From the NCBI RefSeq assembly GCF_024679095.1, contig NW_026111627.1, positions 351,413 to 415,412 of the forward strand: a stretch of 64,000 nt of DNA. Reading direction: 5' to 3'. The position numbers and the translations under genes are program-made. Under the pieces are notes generated by a model. That model worked only from the letters and a program-made list of their open reading frames with translations, was not told where the DNA came from and searched no databases. Shown here piece after piece: positions 16,225 to 26,629 of this stretch; position 1 is the stretch's first letter, and each line of letters begins with the position of its first letter. The stretch comes from Eriocheir sinensis. Lineage: Eukaryota; Arthropoda; Malacostraca; Decapoda; Varunidae.

Positions 16225-17002
16225 AAATAGTAGTTAGACGAAATCTGAGTATTGTTTCGTGTCTGTCAGGTCTTGATATGCCTTAACTGCGCATAACCAC
16301 GGCCCGGAGGACATAGAATCATAAGACGGCCAATGACGGAGCCTAAGAGTAATTACTTGGCTCATAAGTTGGTTGCGGGAAGGGAGGGGTGAGTTATCAT
16401 TAGGCTGAAAGAGTGTCTGGGATGAAGGCAGGAAGAACTGGAAAGAGGAGAGGAAGGTTGAAAAGGGATTGAAGAAGGAAGGAGGAAGAACAAACAGTAG
16501 AAAACGGAGGAATTTAGGAGGAGAGAAGGACATTAAGAAACGAGAATAGGAAAGAATAATGGAGATGAACGGGAGGTAGAAAATGTGAGAGGGAAGGGCC
16601 GACTTGATCGGCTAGATTTCGATCGCCGATAGAGTCGGTCTGTCTGCACCCCGCTACGGGCCTCCTTTGGCAAAGGGCCGTGCTCCATTCTATAGGGAGG
16701 GAGCAATCTTTGGAGGAGGAGGAGGAGGAGGACGCTCCCTCGCTTGGTTTCTACAGTGTGCCACACAACGTCTTGTCCCCTTCAGGACCCCTTCTACATC
16801 ATACCGAAGGAGAGGGAGGGAAGCAAACCCTCCAAAAAGAGCAAGAAGACCAAAGTTTCTCCACCAGCCCCCCTTTCCTTTTCTTCCTTTTCTGTATCAG
16901 CTGTGCAACATACTGGAGGGTCATTATGTGCAGTCTCTCAAAGGCCACTAACTGTCACTAGCTGAGGATTCTTCACAGCGTCACTGTCGATAAAGTCAAT
17001 GA
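16224..17002. other. Intergenic, no gene recognised
   Basis: Mixed-composition sequence with a purine-rich part (16380-16560) and a (GGA)n run near 16710-16732. ORFs are short and lack motifs. Confidence 0.35.
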
Positions 17003-17450
17003 GACTCATGGTGTTGGCTGCAGGGGTAGATTGGTTAGTGTACAGGCAGGTAGACTCATGGTGTTGGCTGCAGGGGTAGATTGGTTAGTGTACAGGCAGG
17101 TAGACTCATGGTGTTGGCGTTGCTGCTGCAGGGGTAGATTGGTTAGTGTACAGGCAGGCAGACTCATGGTGTTGGCGTTGCTGCTGCAGGGGTAGATTGG
17201 TTAGTGTACAGGCAGGTAGACTCATGGTGTTGGCGTTGCTGCTGCAGGGGTAGATTGGTTAGTGTACAGGCAGGCAGACTCATGGTGTTGGCGTTGCTGC
17301 TGCAGGGGTAGATTGGTTAGTGTACAGGCAGGTAGACTCATGGTGTTGGCGTTGCTGCTGCAGGGGTAGATTGGTTAGTGTACAGGCAGGTAGACTCATG
17401 GTGTTGGCGTTGCTGCTGCAGGGGTAGATTGGTTAGTGTACAGGCAGGCA
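17003..17450. repeat. 58-bp minisatellite, eight units
   Basis: Unit begins GACTCATGGTGTTGGC and ends GTGTACAGGCAGGYA. The first two copies are 50 bp (8-bp internal deletion in the GTTGCTGC part) and the next six are 58 bp. Copies are almost identical, so the expansion is recent. Confidence 0.95.
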
Positions 17451-17880
17451 GACCCACTCCTCATTCACATCCCTGTGGGGACACCTAGCAGGTGGTCACG
17501 ATTAATTCCAGTACATCGTTGCGAAGTCGAACTGTAAACGAGAGCCAGTCGAGCAGCAGTCGAGCAGCATTCTTTACCCATTGCAATAATCGTGCGTACG
17601 TCGCAGGTGCTCACGATGTGCTCACGATGAATCCCTGCAGGAATTTGCGATAATTGCAGTAAGCTGCGATACCCACTCGTTCTTTCCTCGCTTCGCCTGC
17701 AATGATAGGAAAGGTCTACGACTAAGCGAGCGAAGATTGAGCACACGTCGTAATGGATCGCAAGATCTTTCTTGTCGCAACAAATCGCACTTCTCGGGTG
17801 GCGACCGAGCTGAGACTCCAACATTTTCGGTATCGCAGTTAGTTGCAGAGGAAAAATCGCAGATGTGTGATCCCAGCATT
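17451..17880. other. Unclassified GC-moderate block with many CGCA/TGCG words
   Basis: Repeated short words such as TCGCA, GCTCACGATG (twice in tandem near 17610-17628) and GTCGAGCAGCA (twice) give a structured look. It lies between a minisatellite and a LINE fragment. No protein or RNA identity established. Confidence 0.3.
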
Positions 17881-17940
17881 AGATTCCACTCTGTCCAAGA
17901 GAGCTGTGTGAGTGGAGCCCTCCTACACGTGAGGTGCATA
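17881..17940 (-). mobile_element. 60-bp fragment of the Jockey-like LINE
   Basis: Matches the LINE at about 8338-8398 almost word for word (CACTCTGTCCAAGAGAGCTG). It abuts the (TA)n array at 17945, as the 3' end of the longer copy does at 7852. Confidence 0.8.
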
Positions 17941-17942
17941 GG

Positions 17943-18225
<283 letters not shown>

Positions 18226-18229
18226 ACCG

Positions 18230-19440
18230 CTCCAGCTACATAATTATATATTCATCTCTCTCTCCATTTCTATCGTCTAACTTCCCCTTCCTCTTCCTCA
18301 TCTTTTCGTTCCATCCTTACCCATAAGAAGCAGTAACAGGAAAGAGGTAAAGTTAGAGATCCTTTTCTCTCCTCTCTTCTCACCTCGGCTTTCTCGCCTC
18401 ATCATCATCATCTCGCCTCCCTTTCACCCACCTTCTCGTCTCCTCACCTGCCCCTCGTCTCCCTCCAATCCTTACACAGGAAGAGCAGGAACAAGAGAGG
18501 AATAAGGTAACTCTTTCCTTGTCTCTCTTCTCACCTTCTTGTCTCCTTTTCATCTCCTCACCTCTACCACACGTTCTTCCCCTCATCTCCTCTTAACCTT
18601 CATCCAAGAAAAGCAGGAAGAGTCAGGAATAGGTGACCTCAGACCTCCCTTTCTCCCCTGTCTTCTCACTTTCTTTCCTCTCTTCTCACTTTCCTCTTTT
18701 CGCCTTCTCTCTTCACGTGTCCTTCATCTCCTTTTCCCAACTCTCACACAGTATAACCAGGAACAGAAGGAGTAGGTTAACTCTGAACTCCTTTAATCTC
18801 TTCTCACTCATTTCCTCTACTCTTTTCACCTTCCTCCCTCTTCTCTTCTCACCTTATCTCCTCACCTGTCCCTCATCTCGTAACCCTCGCCCATGAAAAC
18901 CATTAACAAGGAAGGAATAGACGAATTCTGAGCTCCTTTTCTCTTCCCTCTTATCACCTTCTTCCCCCTCATCTCTGCTCACCGTATCTCTTCTATTTCC
19001 ACCTTGCCTCTTTACCTGCCCCTTATCTTCTCTGTCCAACCCTCACACAGGAACGCCAGGGAGAGGAAGGAATAGATGAACTCAGAGCTCCTTTTCTCTC
19101 CTCTCTGCTTACTTATTCTTTCTCCTCACCTCCTGCTCCTCATCTTCTCCTCACCTCCTCTTTCTCCTCTTTCACCCAAGAACAGGAATACGTATAGATG
19201 AACTCAGAGCTCCTTTTGTCTCCTCACCTTAAACATTAATATCCACTTCACCTCATATCCTCACCTCCTGCTCCTTACCTTCTCCTCACCACCTTTTCCC
19301 TTCTTCTCCTCATCTCCTTTTCCCCTCTTTCACTCACGAACAGAAAGGAATAGGTGAACTCCAACCTCCTTTTCTCTCCTCACTCCTCACATTCATCTCC
19401 TGTTTACCGCCTCATCTCCTTCCTCACCCAAGACCATTAT
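18230..19440. repeat. Diverged CT-rich tandem repeat, units ~130-170 bp
   Basis: Recurring words CTCACCT, AGGAATAGRTGAACTC and TCAGAGCTCCTTTTCTC return roughly every 130-170 bp, each near a short AGGAACAG-type segment. From 19014 onward the block is part of the palindrome's left arm; its mirror copy is at about 26215-26629. Confidence 0.75.
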
Positions 19441-19639
19441 GACCAATATTTTGACGAATATTTTTGAACTGACTAAATTAGTTTTTCTCGCTTAACATGT
19501 CGGAGATCTCATGTACTACCAGGTAATGAAGCTTATTTTTGTAAACTTAAACAAACAGCGTCCCATTAAGATATTTAAATGCCCCGCGCTGTTCCGTCAC
19601 AGCCTGACTCGCGCGCCAACACTCATGGTATGACTCAGA

Positions 19640-19955
19640 GATGCTTGGAGGGTGCCACCAAGAACCCTAATGAATCTCTTCATTCAAAAGTTTGGATCTA
19701 GTGCCTGAAAGTCAAGTTTACGGCCTCTCGAGGGTTCTGTTCCTGGTACAACATCCAGCACTTGACTGTAACTTTGGATATACAGAAGGAAGTATCATAA
19801 TGCTTCTCCTCAGGACTGAAACAAGATTACAAGAATCTCTGCAGTGGCTGGATAAGGAAAGAGCCAGGCAGGCAACACCTAAGGCAAAGAAAAAGCGAAA
19901 AGAGAAGATGGATGAGGAAGTTGGCGCCTTATGACACCCTCACCTTGGAGTGATA
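19640..19955 (+). pseudogene. Transposase-like C-terminal fragment (left arm copy)
   Basis: In one plus frame the sequence gives CLEGATKNPNESLHSKVW, then a stop. A frame change leads into a Lys/Arg-rich tail (KAKKKRKEKMDEEVGAL) ending at 19934. The G-T-x-N-x-N-E-S pattern is typical of a family of multi-copy arthropod transposase-like proteins. This copy has a stop and a frameshift; its mirror copy at 25692-26010 is better preserved. Confidence 0.5.
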
Positions 19956-20590
19956 ATAGTTTTTAGATGCCTTCTCCTTCTCCAGTAGTGAACAAGGTAT
20001 AAACAATCATATGTGAATGTTTCATGCCAGTCAAATAAATACAAATAGCAAGACACACAGGAAATGGAAAAAAAAATCTTTAGGAGCCAAAATCTCGAAA
20101 ATTTGTTTTTTACACTTCAAAAATTTCAGAAGATCTACAAAATATCTGACAGTCTATTGTAAGGTATCAATAGAAACTACAAACAAATGGCAATTTTTCA
20201 CATTTTTTAACTTTTAAAAATGCAAAATGAAAACGGAAGAAAAAGTGGAGAAAATTATTTGTGAAAAAGAAGTGCATTTTTTTCGAAAACAACACAAAAA
20301 AATCTAAGATTTTCAAAATGAGGAAGTAGATATACACAGTTAAATGTTTTTTTTTTTTTTCAAAGCAATTTACTAAAAATTAAGTTTGAATAAAAAAATA
20401 AAAATGTTTTGTTTCAGTCTCCCATACACATTCACCCAAATTTCAAAAAATTCACAAAATGTCGCACATTTACATCAACAAACAACATACTCTTTCAAAG
20501 CCATAGGACGTACCGTAGGCCCAGGAGGTACCCCCCAGGCTCCCCCCTTAAAGGCTAGGTAAAATCTGATCTTCCTTCCTCTCCTCCTCT
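19956..20590. other. AT-rich non-coding block of the left arm
   Basis: A/T-rich sequence with long A and T runs, mirrored at about 25060-25690. Probably untranslated or terminal sequence of the transposon whose coding remnant is adjacent. Confidence 0.4.
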
Positions 20591-20593
20591 CAC

Positions 20594-20736
20594 CTTCTTG
20601 TCCCCGAGCTGCCTGACGCCGCAGGTGAGGTTGGCTGGGATGATGCCCACAGGTGTGGTGACCTCGACGGACGTGGGCAGGAAGTAAGGACAGGTGGGAC
20701 ACAGCTGATCCGCCTCCAGGGTTCTGTGGGCGGCAC
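20594..20736 (-). CDS. dpr-like immunoglobulin exon, inverted copy
   Basis: On the minus strand an acceptor (CCGCAG) precedes, and a donor (GTGAGA) follows, a 143-nt segment. It encodes the start of an Ig V-like domain: a Pro-Tyr-Phe-Leu-Pro-Thr-Ser lead, a beta strand around VEVTTPVG, then ANLTCGVRQLGDKK, ending exactly where dpr-family exons break before VSWIR. The Cys is the B-strand Ig cysteine. Dpr proteins are cell-surface Ig proteins for neuronal recognition in arthropods. Compared with the other copy it has one extra codon. Whether it is spliced into a transcript cannot be told; the rest of the gene is not seen here. Confidence 0.6.
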
Positions 20737-20739
20737 CTG

Positions 20740-21240
20740 CGGAGGGAGAGGGGGGGAGAGGGTTAGTTTGGTGTGGGAGGCAGCGGTGTGATGGAGGGGG
20801 AGGAGGAGGGGGAAGAGGAGGAGGAAGGGGGGTAGTGGTGTTAGTTTGGTGTGGGTGGCAGCGGTGTGATGGAGGGGGAAGAGGAGGAGGAAGAGGGGTA
20901 GTGGTGTTAGTTTGGTGTGGGAGGCAGCGGTGTGATGGAGGGGAGGGGGAAGTAGAGGGGGGGCTAGGAAGTGGGGTACTGGAAGTGGGGGACTGGAAGT
21001 GGGGTGGGGGGTCATGGGGGTTACGGAAGAGGGGTATCTTGACCCCCCCCCACATATATTTTACCTTTTCCCCCCCCCTACCCCTACCCCCACCCCTTAC
21101 ACCCCCCCCAAAAAAAAAAAAAAATTCACTATTTCACATGCCCTAGCCCCCCCCCCCTCCCCCCCCCGCTCGGGCTAGCGTACGGAAGCGGGGGGGTGAC
21201 GGGAGTGGGGGTAAGACGGTCAGAGGGCCGTCAGCGGGGG
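20740..21240. repeat. G-rich tandem block and poly-C runs of the left arm
   Basis: Three copies of a ~60-70-bp unit with GTTAGTTTGGTGTGGG and GCAGCGGTGTGATGGAGGGG, then long poly-C/poly-A runs (21042-21170). Mirrored at about 24290-24910. It sits in the would-be intron upstream of the dpr-like exon. Confidence 0.75.
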
Positions 21241-21312
21241 TGACGGAAGTGGGGGGCATGCACAAAGTGAGGGTAATTGCTATTGTTGTTGTTGTTGTTG
21301 TTGTTCTTGTTG

Positions 21313-21313
<1 letters not shown>

Positions 21314-21390
<77 letters not shown>
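21314..21390. repeat. (AC)n microsatellite of the left arm
   Basis: About 77 bp with one AAAC interruption, preceded by seven TTG triplets. The mirror is (GT)n at 24172-24230, which is shorter. Confidence 0.95.
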
Positions 21391-21452
21391 CATATTCTGT
21401 GCTATATAAGCATCATACTTTAATAATTACCATCATTAATAGAGTTTCCGCT

Positions 21453-22163
21453 ATGACTGAGACATATTCAGAGAACCTTCTCGATATTTTCCAATATCCT
21501 GCGCGCATAATAGTTGCAGGATATAGCAACTCTGGAAAATCGGAACTTGTACAGCAGCTTATTCTGAAGTATCATGAAAAGTTCAAAAAAATTGTCATAT
21601 GTGGCTTAACGTCTCATCCTCTTCAAAGAAATAAAGAAATAGGACCTAAAGTTATAGCGTCGTCTGAAATAATTGATCCAATTGCCAACGAGGATACGTT
21701 TGATCAGAGAGGGACATTGTATGTACTTGACGATATTTTCATTGATGCTGTAAGGAACAAAATTGTGGTTGATGCTTTTACTCGCGGACGGCACAACAAT
21801 ATTTCATGCATATTTATCACTCAAAATCTATATATGGGTGGAAAGCATGCAAGGAATATTAGCGTGTACTGTTCTCATTTTATCTTGTTAAGACAGCGCG
21901 ATTTATCTCAAATTCACACTCTGGGCAGACAAATATTCGGAAAAGAGAAGGCAAACCAGTTTGTAGATATATATAAATATGCTGTATATTCACGTCCTTA
22001 TGGATATCTTCTTGTTGATTTGGGTATAAATACTCCTGAGTCCCTACAGTTTCGCTCCAACATTGTTGGAGAACCCCAGGTGAACGCGTATTCCAATGGT
22101 GAACTCCAGGAAGAAGGAACTTACACGCACTATACTCCCAACATAACGAACCCTATGGTTTAA
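21453..22163 (+). CDS. Polinton (Maverick/adintovirus-like) FtsK/A32-type packaging ATPase
   Basis: 236 aa from ATG at 21453. The preceding in-frame (AC)n translation is not part of the protein. Walker A is GYSNSGKS at residues 23-30 and Walker B is LYVLDD at 89-94. The A32-like FTRGRHNNISCIFITQ block (109-124) carries the expected polar sensor. In the family this ATPase translocates genomic DNA into the capsid. The ORF is intact in this copy. Its first ~120 codons lie in the palindrome's left arm and recur on the minus strand at 24105-23747, where they are cut off. The integrase follows ~140 bp downstream on the same strand. Confidence 0.85.
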   Translation: MTETYSENLLDIFQYPARIIVAGYSNSGKSELVQQLILKYHEKFKKIVICGLTSHPLQRNKEIGPKVIASSEIIDPIANEDTFDQRGTLYVLDDIFIDAVRNKIVVDAFTRGRHNNISCIFITQNLYMGGKHARNISVYCSHFILLRQRDLSQIHTLGRQIFGKEKANQFVDIYKYAVYSRPYGYLLVDLGINTPESLQFRSNIVGEPQVNAYSNGELQEEGTYTHYTPNITNPMV

Positions 22164-22249
22164 GCTCTCAGGCGAAATTATGGAGAAAGCAAAAGTATAA
22201 ATCCGGCAATAACACGTGATGACGTATTCAACTTTTGAGAAGCAATAAA

Positions 22250-23214
22250 CATATACATTGCATAAGCTACAGACTAAAAATTTCCCCGGCAAAAGATAAT
22301 AGCCTCAAAACCCAAAGTAATCATGGCTGCCGATTTAGCAGACGTGAGACATATAAGAAAGGAAAATAATAACATAGGCTACTTGTTAGTATGCATAGAC
22401 GTGTTTTCTAGGTATATGCAAGTTGTCCCGTGTCGGAATAAAGACGCAAATACTATGCTCGTGGCCTTTAAACAAGTGGTGGAAAATAAAGATTCTGAAG
22501 GCTTACGAAGATTAAACACCGACTTGGGCACAGAATTCTGGAATCGAAAAGTAAGAAACTATTTATGTTCCCGGGGGGTTAAGCTATACGTACAGTGTGT
22601 ACTCAAGTGAGATCAAAGCAGCCTTGGCAGAGCGGGCCATTCGTACACTTAAAGCACGCATCTACAAGTTCATCACGTCTCAAAATTCTTCAAGATATAT
22701 TGATCAGCTGCAAAACATGGTCAGTGCCTACAACCGCTCGCCCCATTCTGGACTGAAGAACAAACAAACTCCCATTGATATTCATAACTTAAAAAACCCA
22801 TCTGCAATCAAACGGCAATTCCACGCAATGTATAAAAACCCGAAGCAACCAGCGTCTTCCATCAGTTCTCGACTGGCAGTTGGGGAAATAGTTCGCCTTG
22901 TTGGAAGTGCTCGTTCCTCTGTATTCCATAAAGGATACACGCAGCAAAATACTCACGAGCTCTTTCGCATAAAATCAATTAAACACAAGAATCGCCCAAG
23001 AACTTATCTCTTAGAAGATTTGTCTGGAGAACCAATACAGGGGATATTCTACGCGCCAGAGCTCGTCTTAAGCGCTCTGCCTGAGACATACGATATTAAA
23101 ATACTGCGTTCACGAAAAAATAAAGGAAAAAAGCAGTATTTTGTATCGTGGTTGGGATACCCTGCTTCATTCAACAGCTGGATTGACGCTAATGATATTA
23201 TAGAAAATGTGTAA
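22250..23214 (+). pseudogene. Polinton rve-type integrase with C-terminal chromodomain, frameshifted
   Basis: Coding similarity begins near 22270. The ORF 22323-22610 shows a catalytic Asp in AADLADV, CIDVFSRYMQVVP and the second catalytic Asp in TDLGTEF. A frameshift near 22595 moves the rest to 22597-23214, where the catalytic Glu is in LAERAIRTLKARI. A C-terminal chromodomain follows (YDIKILRSRKNKGKKQYFV with a conserved Trp-Leu-Gly-Tyr). The N-terminal zinc-binding part is missing or decayed. Retroviral-type integrases insert the Polinton genome into host DNA. The shift makes this copy inactive as annotated. The stop overlaps the next gene's start. Confidence 0.8.
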
Positions 23215-23545
23215 AAAGACACCACTCCTCAGTGCACACAAAAACTTTGTCTTACTTTTGAAGAAATTAAAAGTAAAAGATAGAAACCGTGCTATTAAGC
23301 AAGCAGCTCGAGAACAATTGAACTGTATATCTGAAATATTTTCCAATTTGTTAAAGAAGCACCTCACCCTCAATAGCAAAGTTATCAAGAAATTACGCAA
23401 CTATCGGGAAGACATACGTGCCATAGCTAGAAAGAAAACTCCTCTCCATAAGAAAAGACTTATATTGACATCGAGACGGGGCGGTAATATATTAGCTGCT
23501 ATATTACCTATTGCCGCTTCCTTGATCGGAAAATTATTTGGATAA
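23207..23545 (+). CDS. Small basic Polinton protein, likely virion-associated
   Basis: 112 aa, strongly Lys/Arg-rich, ending in a hydrophobic patch after RRGGNILAAI (LPIAASLIGKLFG). Small basic proteins with an RGG-like boundary before a hydrophobic tail occur in Polinton and adintovirus genomes and recall adenovirus core or pX-type proteins. The identity is inferred from composition and gene position only. The ATG overlaps the integrase stop codon, so the genes are packed as in a virus. No splice sites are needed. Confidence 0.55.
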   Translation: MCKKTPLLSAHKNFVLLLKKLKVKDRNRAIKQAAREQLNCISEIFSNLLKKHLTLNSKVIKKLRNYREDIRAIARKKTPLHKKRLILTSRRGGNILAAILPIAASLIGKLFG

Positions 23546-23745
23546 TGCGCACGTATTATCTTGTTCCTGAGTCTACCGCTGAGCGTGTTTTAACGGGTAT
23601 TAAGCCTAAATGCGCCAACTCCACGAGTCCGGGGGTCAACGGTCAATCGTGTTTCAACCCGCAGTCGACCCATCCCGATCATATGCCGGTCTCTGAACAT
23701 GTGCCAGCAAGCAGCAGCGGTCCTGTCGTGTCGTCCCATGAGTGA
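23545..23745 (+). pseudogene. 5' part of a further Polinton gene, truncated by the palindrome junction
   Basis: Starts with ATG overlapping the previous TAA (TAATG). The first residues (MRTYYLVPESTAERVL) look like an authentic N-terminus. The frame runs into the inverted arm at 23739 and stops at once. Identity unknown. Confidence 0.5.
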
Positions 23746-23746
23746 T

Positions 23747-24105
23747 AAATATGCATGAAATATTGTTGTGCCGTCCGCGAGTAAAAGCATCAACCACAAT
23801 TTTGTTCCTTACAGCATCAATGAAAATATCGTCAAGTACATACAATGTCCCTCTCTGATCAAACGTATCCTCGTTGGCAATTGGATCAATTATTTCAGAC
23901 GACACTATAACTTTAGGTCCTATTTCTTTATTTCTTTGAAGAGGATGAGACGTTAAGCCACATATGACAATTTTTTTGAACTTTTCATGATACTTCAGAA
24001 TAAGCTGCTGTACAAGTTCCGATTTTCCAGAGTTGCTATATCCTGCAGCTATTATGCACGCAGGATATTGGAAAATATCGAGAAGGTTCTCTGAATATGT
24101 CTCAG
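23747..24105 (-). pseudogene. Truncated inverted copy of the Polinton packaging ATPase
   Basis: Repeats the first ~120 codons of the ATPase at 21453, including the Walker A GYSNSGKS and Walker B, and is cut at the palindrome centre after SCIFIT. A few substitutions distinguish it (for example ACIIAAGYS instead of ARIIVAGYS). Confidence 0.85.
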
Positions 24106-24171
24106 TCATAGCGGAAACTCTATTAATGATGGTAATTATTAAAGTATGATGCTTATATAGCACAGAATATG

Positions 24172-24230
<59 letters not shown>

Positions 24231-24289
24231 ATACAACAAGAACAACAACAACAACAACAACAATAGCAATTACCCTCACTTTGTGCATG

Positions 24290-24912
24290 CCCCCCACTTC
24301 CGTCACCCCCGCTGACGGCCCTCTGACCGTCTTACCCCCACTCCCGTCACCCCCCCGCTTCCGTACGCTAGACCGATAGGGGGGGGGAGGGGGGGGGGTT
24401 AGGGCATGTGAAATAGTGAATTTTTTATTTTTTATTATTTTTTTTTGGGGGGGGTGTAAGGGGCGGGGGTAGGGGTAGGGGGGGGGTGAAAAGGTAAAAT
24501 ATATGTGGGGGGGGGGTCTAGATACCCTCTTCCGTAACCCTGCTGACCCCCAAACCCCCACTTCCAGTCCCCCCACTTCCAATTACCCCCACTTCCGTAG
24601 CCCCCCCGCTGACCCCCCCAACCCCCACTTCCAGTCCCCCCCACTTCCAATTACCCCCACTTCCGTACATTTGTTACTACTTCCCCCTCCTCCTCCCCCT
24701 CCATCACACCGCTGCCTCCCACACCAAACTAACACCACTACCCCCCTTCCTCCTCCTATTCCCCCTCCTCCTCCCCCTCCATCACACCGCTGCCTCCCAC
24801 ACCAAACTAACACCACTACCCCCCTTCCTCCTCCTCTTCCCCCTCCTCCTCCCCCTCCATCACACCGCTCCCTCCCACACCAAACTAACCCCCTCCCCCC
24901 CTCTCCCTCCCC
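24290..24912. repeat. C-rich tandem block and poly-G runs of the right arm
   Basis: Mirror of 20740-21240. Three units of CCATCACACCGCTSCCTCCC with ACACCAAACTAAC, plus extra CCCCCACTTCC repeats at 24550-24670 that the left arm has in different number. Confidence 0.75.
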
Positions 24913-24914
24913 AG

Positions 24915-25054
24915 GTGCCGCCCACAGAACCCTGGAGGCGGATCAGCTGTGTCCCACCTCTCCTTACTTCCTGCCCACGTCCGTCGAGGTCACCATACCT
25001 GTGGGCATCCCGGCCAACCTCACCTGCGGCGTCAGGCAGCTCGGGGACAAGAAG
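24915..25054 (+). CDS. dpr-like immunoglobulin exon
   Basis: A pyrimidine-rich acceptor ending CCCCAG precedes 140 nt that encode 46 full codons after two leading bases, followed by donor GTGAGA at a codon boundary. The peptide runs from AAHRTLEADQLC through PYFLPTSVEV and IPVGIPANLTCGVRQLGDKK. The Ig B-strand cysteine, the Asn-Leu-Thr-Cys context and the LGDKK|V exon end match the first Ig domain of dpr (defective proboscis extension response) family proteins. The exon points away from the palindrome centre, as does the inverted copy at 20594-20736. Other exons were not found in the window. Confidence 0.65.
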
Positions 25055-25691
25055 GTGAGAGGAGGAGAGGAAGGGAGATCAGATTTTACCTAGCCCTTAA
25101 GGGGGAGCCTGGGGGGTAGCTCCTGGGCCTACGGTACGTCCTATGGCTTTGAAATAGTATGTTGTTTGTTGGTGTAAATGTATGACATTTTGTGAATTTC
25201 GTGAAATTTGGGTGAATGTGTAGGGGAGACTGAAACAAAACATTTTTATTTTTTTATTCAAACTTAATTTTTGGTTAATTGCTTTGAAAAAAAGAACATA
25301 TAAACTGTGTATATCTACTTTCTCATTTTGAAAATCTTAGATTTTTTTTGTGTTGTTTTCGAAAAAAATACACTTCTTTTTCACTAATAATTTTCTTCAC
25401 TTTTTCTCCCGTTTTCATTTTACATTTTTAAAAGTTTAAAAAAATGAGAAAAATTGCCATTTGTTTGTAGTTTCTATTGATACCTTACAATAGACTGTCA
25501 GATATTTTGGAGATTTTCTAAAATTTTTGAAGTGTAAAAAACTAATTTTCGAGAGTTTGGCTCCTAAAGATTTTTTTCCATTTCCTGTGTGTCTTGCTAT
25601 TTGTATTTATTTGACTGGCATGAAACATTCACATATGATTGTTTATACCTTGTTCACTACTGGAGAAGGAGAAGGCATCTAAAAACTATTA

Positions 25692-26010
25692 TCACTCCAA
25701 GGTGAGGGTGTCATAAGGCGCCAACTTCCTCATCCATCTTCTCTTTTCGCTTTTTCTTTGCCTTAGGTGTTGCATGCCGTGCTCTTTCCTTATCCAGCCA
25801 CTGCAGAGATTCTTGTAATCTTGCTTGAGTCCTGAGGAGAGGCATAATGATACTTCCTTCTGTATATCCAAAGTTTCAATCAAGTGCTGTATGTTGTACC
25901 AGGAACAGGACCCTCGACAGGCCGTAAAACTTGACTTTCTGGCACTTGATCCAAACTTTTGAATGAAGAGATTCATTAGGGTTCTTGGTAGCACCCTCCA
26001 TGCATCTCTG
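25692..26010 (-). pseudogene. Transposase-like C-terminal fragment (right arm copy)
   Basis: Mirror of 19640-19955. In the appropriate minus frame the GATKNPNES motif, a KCQKVKFYGL segment and the basic tail are in one frame, with a single in-frame stop after HTALD. This copy keeps more of the coding frame than the left one, so the two arms have diverged independently. Confidence 0.5.
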
Positions 26011-26629
26011 AGTCATACCATGTGTGTTGGCGCGCGAGTCAGGCTATGACGCAACAGCGCGGGGCAGTTAAATCTCTTAAAGGGACGCTGTTATTTAATT
26101 CTACAAAAATAAGCTTCATCACTTGGTAGTACATGAGATCTCCGACATGTTAAGCGAGAAAAACTAATTTAGTCAGTTCAAAAATATTCGTCAAAATATT
26201 GGTCATAATGGTCTTGGGTGAGGAAAGAGATGAGGCGGTAAACAGGAGATGAATGTGAGGAGTGAGGAGAGAAAAGGAGGTTGGAGTTCACCTATTCCTT
26301 TCTGTTCGTGAGTGAAATAGGGGAAAAGGAGATGAGGAGAAGAAGGGAAAAGGTGGTGAGGAGAAGGTAAGGAGCAGGAGGTGAGGATATGAGGTGAAGT
26401 GGATATTAATGTTTAAGGTGAGGAGACAAAAGGAGCTCTGAGTTCATCTATACGTATTCCTGTTCTTGGGTGAAAGAGGAGAAAGAGGAGGTGAGGAGAA
26501 GATGAGGAGCAGGAGGTGAGGAGAAAGAATAAGTAAGCAGAGAGGAGAGAAAAGGAGCTCTGAGTTCATCTATTCCTTCCTCTCCCTGGCGTTCCTGTGT
26601 GAGGGTTGGACAGAGAAGATAAGGGGCAG

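Larger units (their letters stand above)
19014..21823 (+). repeat. Left arm of a 7.6-kb imperfect palindrome
   Basis: The reverse complement of this arm reads along 23739-26629 with the same order of landmarks: CT-rich repeat, transposase fragment, AT-rich block, dpr-like exon, G/C-rich tandem block, poly-C, (AC)n, ATPase 5' end. Differences include microsatellite lengths, a 3-bp indel in the exon and scattered substitutions, so the arms are diverged rather than identical. Outer break at TTACCTGCCCCTTATC; inner break after TTTATCACTCA. Confidence 0.85.
23739..26629 (-). repeat. Right arm of the 7.6-kb imperfect palindrome
   Basis: Mirror image of 19014-21823. Its inner end cuts the ATPase copy after residues SCIFIT and also truncates the small gene that starts at 23545. 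Its outer end at GATAAGGGGCAGGTAA is followed directly by the GGT array. Confidence 0.85.

Noticed and set aside
21240..21452. N-terminal extension of the packaging ATPase
   Set aside because: The in-frame upstream part is (TTG)n and (AC)n; the conserved protein starts at 21453, and the mirror copy shows different microsatellite length there.
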